Shown here piece by piece: positions 8,801-13,430 of a stretch of 18,979 bases of DNA; position 1 is the stretch's first letter, and the number at the start of each line of letters is the position of its first letter. Where the stretch lies: assembly GCA_016764115.1 (NCBI GenBank), contig JAESSM010000044.1:1-18979 (forward strand), read 5' to 3'. The stretch comes from Bacteroidia bacterium. GTDB lineage: Bacteria > Bacteroidota > Bacteroidia > JAESSM01 > NORP286. The position numbers and the translations under genes were made by a program. The notes under the pieces were generated by a model. The model saw only the letters and a list, made by a program, of their open reading frames with translations, did no database searches and was not told where the DNA came from.

Positions 8801-9020
8801 TGCTGGTGATTCCATTTATTTATTTTCGGATGGTTACCAAGACCAATTTGGAGGACCAAGAGATAAAAAATTATCACCAAGAAAACTGCGCGAGGTTTTG
8901 ATTCAGAATCAAAATACATCAATGAAAAATCTCAAAAATACATTGGATGAGGAAATAGAAAAGTGGAAAGCTGATTCCGAACAAACGGATGATATATTAG
9001 TAATTGGGATAAAGTTATAA
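5892..9020 (+). CDS. Propeller sensor with cytoplasmic PP2C/SpoIIE-type phosphatase
   Basis: Transmembrane signalling protein of 1042 residues. Order: signal peptide (1-22, ending SLIVAQ); a long periplasmic region of Reg_prop beta-propeller repeats, visible as recurring short IWIAT/VWVST/TWIGG-type blades each preceded by D.xGxxW-like turns (about 30-610); a Y_Y_Y domain (about 620-715); one membrane helix (about 725-745); a coiled coil (QQKVEERTKELAQKNKDI); and a PP2C-like Ser/Thr phosphatase (about 795-1042). The phosphatase keeps the acidic metal-site motifs GDFYW (812), DCTGHGVPG, SDGYQDQ (Asp980) and QTDDILV (1033-1034), so it should be active. These sensors usually carry a histidine kinase; here the output is SpoIIE-like, expected to dephosphorylate an STAS anti-sigma antagonist, though no partner gene is in the window. 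ATG 5892 is preferred to the adjacent GTG 5889. It converges on the TPR gene with a 13-bp gap. Confidence 0.9.
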   Translation: MQTIKIFIFFYFICTTSLIVAQQLPFWNYGVDDGLPSSKIYGIIQDSKGFIWIATTNGVCRFDGIKFTTFTMNNGILDNEVIKMYEDKEERIWMISLSGKLSYYYQNKFFNYDSLDILKRVRVCGIMQDRNHNLWLGTWKAGIIKITQDSVIQFSNEKLNSKGAIAPYVEDSTGAILCASFLEFIVITDSTINHHSFQANDVSYNRRILHNQDDNIYYTIGGSIIKFNRESQDELICNINKNLKTESDISWLVEYEKNNYWVSTFNNGALQIKNGFENWNQAQYYLEDQNLSMIIADHEENIWFSTLGNGLYFLPANSRYCINYNKETGLIDNNINCVTKDKAGRILLGTSNGNLNFINNNEVKEILLNPRQTNRTVTCILSHSNGSTWVGTTLGIMILKDKTVVKDFFTFVGIKDLHEDKNGNVWVSTSFRVFHLENFEIIKLHQTARNHCIFIDHSNKTWIGGENGLMYIQNDSIYVFNGLNDVFNYQVTDIKESSDSTLWIATQGNGIVGLKKQKINFHIKAKDGLVSDFCNSLFVNSEKNVLVGSNSGISDIRFHNDRDRQFSIENINIRNGLISNEVRGIFKQNDTTWITTRMGVTMLFEQYQKHKLSTPSINLTGFKVNNIELKRGSNIVLDHDMNDIQFDFVGISYKSYGQIKYKYKLIGSDSSWKYTSATTLHFPSLIPGNYEFSVIAQDIEGKWSKMSTNLKFVILPPFWQTWYFQGSLSLLILLSGVGFYRWRIASLKRDKKLLQQKVEERTKELAQKNKDITDSITYAKQIQSAILPPLENISSIIKDYFVLYKPRDIVSGDFYWFHNIDQNKYIIAACDCTGHGVPGSLMSMVGNDLLNQIVVEKRVSEPGDILEKLHTGIRRVLRQDSIDVKARDGMDMALCIIDINKMEFQYSGAHNPLFYVTKHELIDIPETKTFRIHEFDSEYKLLEVKGNKYGIGGEVMGKERKYESHSFNFNAGDSIYLFSDGYQDQFGGPRDKKLSPRKLREVLIQNQNTSMKNLKNTLDEEIEKWKADSEQTDDILVIGIKL

Positions 9021-9033
9021 TTCACCATAATCA

Positions 9034-10263
9034 CTATTGCACATATTTTAAATAATAAACATTAGCCTGATGAATTAAATTGTTTAATAAGTATCTATTG
9101 GAATTCACTTCTATCTCTTCTGCTTTATATTTCTTTTTAAACTCTCTTAACATGAATTGGATATCTACATCATACAATTGAGTTTTCTCAATTTTTATAA
9201 ATGACTTCAATGCTACAGAAAAGTTGTTTAATGCCTCATTATAGCCTTTAAAACGAACATGTACTAATCCAAGTGAATTATATATTTTTCCAACATCAGG
9301 ATGATATGTTCCATGAGTATTTTTAAATATATTTAACGCTTTGAGAAAAAAGTCTAACGATTCATCCCGATTATCCATATACATATTAACACCTCCCAGA
9401 TTATTATAAATACCCCCAATGTAAGTGTGATCATCTCCATAAACTTCAATCCACTTTTCCAATACATCATTATATATATCCAATGCCAATTCGTACTTTT
9501 TCTGATGGCTACGGACTATCCCAATATTATGCAATGACATTAATGAATTTGAGTGTAATGTATCATGGATAGAAAGGTATATGTTTAGTGCCTTTCTATA
9601 GTATGCTAATGCATTTTCATATTCACCCAAATCATAGTACACTACACCCAAGTTATTGTAACTATGCGCAGTTCTTTCATGATTTTCTCCAAGTTTATTT
9701 CGCTTAATTTGTAATGCTTGCTGGTAATACTCAATTGATTCAGTAAAATCAGCATTTTGTCTATATACAACTCCTAAATTATTATAAATCTGAGCAACTG
9801 ATTGATGATCCCTACCTCTGGCATCAATCCAAATATTTACGCACTTTTCAAAATTCTCTACCGCACCAACATAATCTCCTTTGGATTGAAGTAAAAGTCC
9901 CAAACTATTATACATTCTGCCAGTATATTCATGCTCCCTTCCATAATTTTCAAAACCACATTTGAATCCCTTATCTATCCATAATGATGCCTTATCAAAC
10001 TCTTTTTGGTAAACGTAATTATAAACAATAAATGAGCACATCTGGATATACATATCCCAATCCTGCTTTCTTTTGCTTACTTCGGAACACTTTATCATGT
10101 AATATGTAGAACTATCATAATGCCCTGCATAAAAGAAAGAATCTGAAATGGACACTAACCTCTTTACATCATCGCTAATTGGTGGAATTGGAGAAATGGA
10201 AGTTGCGTATAAGCTATTTGTAAAGAATATTGTTAGTATCAGAAGCTTTCCGAAAATGTTCAT
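9034..10263 (-). CDS. Exported tetratricopeptide-repeat protein (kinesin-light-chain-like TPRs)
   Basis: A 409-residue protein with an N-terminal signal peptide (MNIFGKLLILTIFFTNSLYA, cleavage near 20-22), so periplasmic or surface-exposed. From about residue 105 to 350 there are six TPR units of about 42 residues, with the spacing and words of the kinesin-light-chain type (IYNNLGVVYRQ, SYNNLGVVYYDLGEYENALAYY, IYNSLGLVHV) linked by GRDH, GENHERT, GDDHTY and GTYHPDV turns. Such repeats bind proteins or peptides. No enzymatic domain follows: the C-terminal 60 residues are plain, whereas related proteins often continue into a CHAT protease or a histidine kinase, so this may be a stand-alone scaffold or a shortened relative. 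It sits tail to tail with the propeller phosphatase; a shared function is possible but unproven. Confidence 0.85.
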   Translation of the reverse strand: MNIFGKLLILTIFFTNSLYATSISPIPPISDDVKRLVSISDSFFYAGHYDSSTYYMIKCSEVSKRKQDWDMYIQMCSFIVYNYVYQKEFDKASLWIDKGFKCGFENYGREHEYTGRMYNSLGLLLQSKGDYVGAVENFEKCVNIWIDARGRDHQSVAQIYNNLGVVYRQNADFTESIEYYQQALQIKRNKLGENHERTAHSYNNLGVVYYDLGEYENALAYYRKALNIYLSIHDTLHSNSLMSLHNIGIVRSHQKKYELALDIYNDVLEKWIEVYGDDHTYIGGIYNNLGGVNMYMDNRDESLDFFLKALNIFKNTHGTYHPDVGKIYNSLGLVHVRFKGYNEALNNFSVALKSFIKIEKTQLYDVDIQFMLREFKKKYKAEEIEVNSNRYLLNNLIHQANVYYLKYVQ

Positions 10264-10286
10264 TTAATTCTCTAAAGGTGACACTG

Positions 10287-10309
10287 ACTTTAAGTGTTTC
10301 TTAAAGTTA
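10287..10309 (-). promoter_or_regulatory. Palindrome and near-consensus -7 box upstream of the TPR gene
   Basis: An 8-bp perfect inverted repeat (ACTTTAAG at 10287-10294, CTTAAAGT at 10300-10307, loop TGTTT) lies 24 bp before the TPR start. It overlaps TAACTTTA on the minus strand (10309-10302), one base off the Bacteroidota -7 consensus TAxxTTTG. No -33 TTG was found at the right spacing. It could be an operator over the promoter or a leader hairpin. Confidence 0.3.
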
Positions 10310-10325
10310 AACTTTTATTAACCAA

Positions 10326-10402
10326 AATGAAGAAGCCTGTCAGCTCCCCAGCCGACAGGCTATTTAACAACCAAGTTCACCCAAAAATTGAAATGTACAA
10401 TA
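10326..10402. repeat. 77-bp direct repeat, copy 1
   Basis: Identical over 77 bases to 13251-13327 in the same orientation; by eye, identity stops exactly at 10325/13250 and 10403/13328. It contains the hairpin at 10334-10361 and a tail without clear coding content. The two copies bracket the three plus-strand accessory genes. Confidence 0.93.
10334..10361 (-). terminator. Hairpin in repeat copy 1, terminator-like on the minus strand
   Basis: AGCCTGTC and GACAGGCT form a perfect 8-bp stem, extended through one A-C mismatch by GCT/AGC around a CCCC loop. Read on the minus strand it is followed by TCTTCATTTTGG, a moderately T-rich tail. On the plus strand the tail is ATTTAACAACC. No minus-strand gene ends just upstream of this copy, so it may be a displaced duplicate of the mfd terminator. 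Confidence 0.4.
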
Positions 10403-10555
10403 ATTAATAAAGATGTCAATATCTATCATTCACAATGTACTGATAATGAATAATATAACAAAATTGTCATGAAAATGTCGTAGAGGTGTCGTGGCGCCCA
10501 ATTAAAATGATTTGTAGAATTGCCGTTTCATTTGTAAACTTAAACCCACAACATC

Positions 10556-11182
10556 ATGGACAAAAACTTTATTTCAGAAAAGATCATTTATTACAGAAAA
10601 TTAAAAGGTCTTACTCAAGAAGAATTGGCAGAAAGAACAGAATTAAGCACCAGAACAATTCAGCGAATCGAGTCAGGGGAAGTTGACCCACGGCTATACA
10701 CATTAAAATCAATTGCTGACGTACTGGAAGTTAGTATGGAGATATTTAATCCTCCTCCTTCAGGTGATGAAAAGGTTCAACTTGCGTTAGTTCACTTCAG
10801 TGCCCTTTCAGGTTTGTTGTTTCCATTGGGCAATATTCTTGTCCCACTTATTTATTGGTTATATAAAAAGAACAACATCAATCAACTTAACCGGCAAGGC
10901 AGAGCCCTATTAAATGCACAAATTAGTTATACCAGCTATGCTTTTTTAACGGCAATTTTATTTCTTGCTATGGTTATTGAAGGCGATTTGGCTTTTAGTG
11001 TTCACAGTAAACTAGAAATTTTAGATATATTTTATGGGGATAATTTGCTCCTTGCTTTACCCTTAATGTTCATTTTAACAGTTTTGATTTTAGCTTGTCT
11101 CGTCCCCGTATTTAATGGCATAAGAATATACAACGGAAGAAACATGTTAAAATACCCCTTGACCATTAACTTTATTCGTTAA
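10556..11182 (+). CDS. Membrane-anchored XRE-type HTH regulator with DUF4870-like C-terminal domain
   Basis: Residues 8-62 form a clear XRE/Cro helix-turn-helix: ISEKIIYYRKLKGLTQEELA, then STRTIQRIESGEVDPRLYTLKSIADVL. Residues 80-205 are a DUF4870-like membrane domain with three hydrophobic helices (about 82-104 with PLGNILVPLIYWLYKK, 122-142 and 163-190) and the conserved RQGRALLNAQISY stretch between the first two. The protein is thus probably a transcription factor tethered to the inner membrane. ATG 10556 is the first start that includes the whole HTH; no Shine-Dalgarno is visible. TTCATTTG at 10527-10534 is one base off the -7 consensus and would give a leader of about 15 nt. It is the first of three plus-strand genes between the 77-bp repeats; its targets are unknown, and autoregulation would be typical. 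Confidence 0.85.
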   Translation: MDKNFISEKIIYYRKLKGLTQEELAERTELSTRTIQRIESGEVDPRLYTLKSIADVLEVSMEIFNPPPSGDEKVQLALVHFSALSGLLFPLGNILVPLIYWLYKKNNINQLNRQGRALLNAQISYTSYAFLTAILFLAMVIEGDLAFSVHSKLEILDIFYGDNLLLALPLMFILTVLILACLVPVFNGIRIYNGRNMLKYPLTINFIR

Positions 11183-11204
11183 CCAGGTATATTTTACGCT
11201 CTCA

Positions 11205-11220
11205 TTTGTGTCTTCACAAA
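11205..11220. terminator. Small hairpin after the HTH gene
   Basis: TTTGTG and CACAAA form a 6-bp stem with a TCTT loop 22 bp after the HTH stop. No T tract follows, so termination is doubtful. The remaining gap to the next gene (11221-11345) holds a second weak stem (TATCTT/AAGATA, 11268-11286), a third (TATCA/TGATA, 11298-11313) and a direct repeat CAATCGGA (11287-11294, 11331-11338). Confidence 0.25.
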
Positions 11221-11322
11221 CAAGCAATCAGATTCTGATAATTAGTAAATAACCCCATTGGATTCCATATCTTAGCGGTAAAGATACAATCGGAGTTTAT
11301 CATATATGTGATATATGCCTAT

Positions 11323-11331
11323 GTTGTGTGC
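11323..11331 (+). repeat. Cassette-border-like inverted repeat, left arm (GTTGTGTGC)
   Basis: Exact reverse complement of GCACACAAC at 12559-12567. It lies 14 bp before the ATG of the lipoprotein gene, and its partner lies 13 bp after that gene's stop. The sequence differs by one base from the integron core-site consensus GTTRRRY, with the matching change in the partner. Integrons cut between G and TT, which would place the unit start at 11324. Confidence 0.5.
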
Positions 11332-11345
11332 AATCGGATCCAAAA

Positions 11346-12545
11346 ATGAGAAGAATAACAATGGGTATTAAAATGAGGTTTGTAACAGGATTGTCATTTC
11401 TAATCTTGATAGGTTGTTCTGATAGGTCACCAAAATCAAAGCTGAATACAAATTCACATTTCGAGATACAAAAAGTTATTGATGAATTTGAACATCAATT
11501 AGCAAAAGATGTTGAAGAAGATGATATAGCAAGTTTGTCTGCTGCGATAGTTATTAAAGACAAAGTGGTCTGGTCAAAAGCATTTGGCATGTCAGATGTT
11601 GAGAATAAAATCAACGCTGATACATCTACAATATATCGAATATCATCAATGTCAAAGACTTTTACCGCATTTTTAATGATGCAACTAATGGAAGATGGAT
11701 ATTTTAATCTGGATGATACCGTAGAGAATTACTTTCCTGAAATTCAGCAATTAATAGGATATTCAGACTCTACTAAAATTACATTTAAACATTTAGCAAG
11801 TCATACTTCTGGATTGATCAGGGAACCAAAAAACCGTGAAGAAGTCGCTTCAGGACCAATTGCTGAATGGGAAGAAAAACTATTGTTAGCAATACCAACT
11901 ACCTCCTTCAAGTACAGACTTGGAGAAAAATATAGTTATTCCAATATTGGATACGGCATACTTGGACTTGCAATTTCAAGAGCGGCAAATAAACCGTTTA
12001 TGGAATTGGTTAAAGAGAAAATATTTAAGCCTTTAAAAATGACAAATAGTTTTTTCATAGTTCCTAATGAAGATACACCAAGAAATGCTATTGGCTATGA
12101 TGGAGGGCCAATGGGTGAAATTAAGACAGAAATCCCCAAAGAAGAACATAAAGGTCGAGGGTATAAAGTACCGAATGGAGGAATCTACTCTACATCCAAT
12201 GATTTAGGAAAATTTTTAATAGCTAATAGGATAGTTTCCGATCAACCAATACTTAAAAGAGAAAATTGTGAATTAATGCAAGAAATCTGGACTCCTAAAG
12301 TAGATGGGTGGAGGAACAAGTACGGCTTGGGTTATCACATAATTGAACATAAAGGGTTGATGGTATGCAATCATGGAGGGAATAACTTAGGATATTCATC
12401 AATGTTCATGTTTGAAAAAAATAAAAAAATAGGTATAATAATCTTGAGGAATTACGCTTGGGGTATGACATGGCAGGTCATGAGATCTTGGATGTTGATA
12501 AAAAAATTATCAGAAATAATTGAAAAAGAAAAAATCAAGCAATAA
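11346..12545 (+). CDS. Beta-lactamase-fold serine hydrolase lipoprotein
   Basis: Pfam beta-lactamase (class C/penicillin-binding) fold, 399 residues. The N-terminus has a lipoprotein signal (FVTGLSFLILIGC, lipobox LIGC), so it is probably an anchored envelope protein. Catalytic motifs are intact: SMSK at 101-104 (nucleophile Ser101, Lys104), YSN at 198-200, and HGG at 343-345 in place of KTG, as in esterase/peptidase members. True class C beta-lactamases have KTG, so D-aminopeptidase, esterase or peptidoglycan-related activity is more likely than antibiotic resistance; the substrate cannot be read from sequence. Starts: GTG 11328 would overlap the inverted-repeat arm and is rejected; ATGs at 11346, 11361 and 11373 all leave a workable signal peptide, and 11361 has GAGAAG upstream. 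It is flanked closely by 9-bp inverted repeats, like a mobile gene cassette. Confidence 0.87.
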   Translation: MRRITMGIKMRFVTGLSFLILIGCSDRSPKSKLNTNSHFEIQKVIDEFEHQLAKDVEEDDIASLSAAIVIKDKVVWSKAFGMSDVENKINADTSTIYRISSMSKTFTAFLMMQLMEDGYFNLDDTVENYFPEIQQLIGYSDSTKITFKHLASHTSGLIREPKNREEVASGPIAEWEEKLLLAIPTTSFKYRLGEKYSYSNIGYGILGLAISRAANKPFMELVKEKIFKPLKMTNSFFIVPNEDTPRNAIGYDGGPMGEIKTEIPKEEHKGRGYKVPNGGIYSTSNDLGKFLIANRIVSDQPILKRENCELMQEIWTPKVDGWRNKYGLGYHIIEHKGLMVCNHGGNNLGYSSMFMFEKNKKIGIIILRNYAWGMTWQVMRSWMLIKKLSEIIEKEKIKQ

Positions 12546-12558
12546 CCGAAAACCAACA

Positions 12559-12611
12559 GCACACAACAAAAAATAAAGCACATTAAAACGTGCTTTATTC
12601 AAACCGTTAGC
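12559..12611 (+). other. attC-like recombination site after the lipoprotein gene
   Basis: Parts in order: GCACACAAC (12559-12567, R''-like), AAAA, AATAAAGCAC (12572-12581), an 8-nt loop, GTGCTTTATT (12590-12599), CAAACC, then GTTAGC (12606-12611, R'-like). If the unit 11324-12606 were a circle, the final G would join TTGTGTGC, giving a 9-bp outer stem, an internal loop and a 10-bp inner stem. That is the folded layout of an attC site, about 56 nt long. As drawn it lacks the extrahelical bases of classical attC. The inner stem could alternatively serve only as a terminator. No integrase is in the window. Confidence 0.4.
12572..12599 (+). terminator. Perfect 10-bp hairpin between the lipoprotein and GNAT genes
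   Basis: AATAAAGCAC and GTGCTTTATT pair perfectly around ATTAAAAC, 26 bp after the lipoprotein stop. The downstream arm ends in CTTTATT, giving a short T-rich end on the plus strand; the complement is equally T-rich in the other direction. It may terminate the upstream transcript while also being the inner arm of the attC-like site. Confidence 0.5.
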
Positions 12612-12618
12612 AAAAAAA

Positions 12619-13161
12619 ATGAATATAAAAGAGTTTAACCTTCAAGACAAGGAATTGCTACTTGACATACTTCTGAATAATGAATGGGAATTTCATTCTG
12701 CATCAAAGTTAACTAAAAAGGAAATTGAACACAGAATACAATCGGGATATTATACAAAGGATGAAAGCAAAACATTTTTGATTTTTAATAATAAGAATCA
12801 GGCAATAGGATTCTTTCGGTTATTTGATTTGGGCAAAGATAAATCTGACAGCGAAACTCCTTTATTTGACATAAGAATAAGAAAAGAAGGAAGAAATGAA
12901 GGGATTGGTAAACAAGCGGTTAATTGGCTTACGAATTATATATTTTCCAATTATCCAAACAAGAATAGAATTGAAGCAACAACAAGACATGATAATATTG
13001 CAATGAGAAAAGTTTTGCAACAATGTGGTTATCTAAAAGAAGCGCATTATAGACAATCTTGGCCAACTCAAAATAAAACTAAAGCAGATACCATTGGTTA
13101 TGGTATTTTAAGGCATGACTGGGAAAATAATACTTTAACTCCAGTCAATTGGAATGAATAA
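12619..13161 (+). CDS. GNAT family N-acetyltransferase
   Basis: Transfers an acetyl group from acetyl-CoA to an amine; the acceptor is unknown. 180 residues, cytoplasmic. The central strand FDIRIRKEGRNEGIGKQAV carries the acetyl-CoA pyrophosphate loop (R/Q-x-x-G-x-G, here RNEGIG at about residues 93-98). It is followed by the helix AVNWLTNYIF and by IEATTRHDNIAMRKVLQQCGY, the conserved N-x-x-(M/A)-x-x-(V/L)-x-x-x-x-G-(F/Y) pattern of RimJ/RimL-like GNATs. The start follows the GTTAGC border-like word by only seven bases, and A-rich sequence replaces a Shine-Dalgarno. The position just after an attC-like hairpin fits a gene cassette, and acetyltransferases are common cassette cargo (established), but the gene's own 3' border is unclear. 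The C-terminus is full length for the family. Confidence 0.88.
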   Translation: MNIKEFNLQDKELLLDILLNNEWEFHSASKLTKKEIEHRIQSGYYTKDESKTFLIFNNKNQAIGFFRLFDLGKDKSDSETPLFDIRIRKEGRNEGIGKQAVNWLTNYIFSNYPNKNRIEATTRHDNIAMRKVLQQCGYLKEAHYRQSWPTQNKTKADTIGYGILRHDWENNTLTPVNWNE

Positions 13162-13250
13162 AAAAATGGCTTCAGCCAGAGGCTTGGTAATTGTTTAAGA
13201 AAAAGTAGTTAGCTGATAGTCCAACTTGATGTCGGACTCTCACTGATACC
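13162..13250. other. Intergenic stretch with no gene seen
   Basis: Between the GNAT stop and repeat copy 2 there is a second GTTAGC (13208-13213), the same word that starts the GNAT unit at 12606. There is also a weak 5-bp stem AGTCC/GGACT (13218-13238). I found no complementary GCTAAC that would make this a clear attC-like end. Confidence 0.3.
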
Positions 13251-13327
13251 AATGAAGAAGCCTGTCAGCTCCCCAGCCGACAGGCTATTTAACAACCAAG
13301 TTCACCCAAAAATTGAAATGTACAATA
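13251..13327. repeat. 77-bp direct repeat, copy 2
   Basis: Identical to 10326-10402 at an offset of 2925 bp. It lies 103 bp beyond the mfd stop, in the expected place for mfd transcription termination, which suggests that this site is the native one and that the insert or a duplication produced the other copy. Confidence 0.93.
13259..13286 (-). terminator. Probable mfd terminator hairpin (repeat copy 2)
   Basis: Same hairpin as in copy 1: an 8-bp stem AGCCTGTC/GACAGGCT plus an inner 3-bp stem and CCCC/GGGG loop. On the minus strand, the direction of mfd, it is followed by TCTTCATTGG. Its location after mfd and its GC-rich stem in AT-rich DNA support intrinsic termination; the T tract is short. 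Confidence 0.5.
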
Positions 13328-13430
13328 TAGTTATCTAAATACATTCCAAACTGGACAAAACACATAAAGGTTTGATTACCAGTCGTAAAGGGTGTTTCGA
13401 AAGATCAACAAAGTATCAAAACGAAACAGA

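Noticed and set aside
11328..11345. GTG start at 11328 for the lipoprotein
   Set aside because: It overlaps the border-like inverted repeat and adds a charged extension before an adequate signal peptide; in-frame ATGs follow at 11346, 11361 and 11373.
11346..12545. Calling the beta-lactamase-fold protein an antibiotic-resistance gene
   Set aside because: The third motif is HGG rather than KTG, and the protein is a lipoprotein; the fold covers many esterases and peptidases, so resistance is not supported.
10326..13327. The 77-bp repeats as a CRISPR array or as IS ends
   Set aside because: There are only two copies 2.9 kb apart, with no spacers, no transposase and no terminal inverted repeats at the edges of the island.
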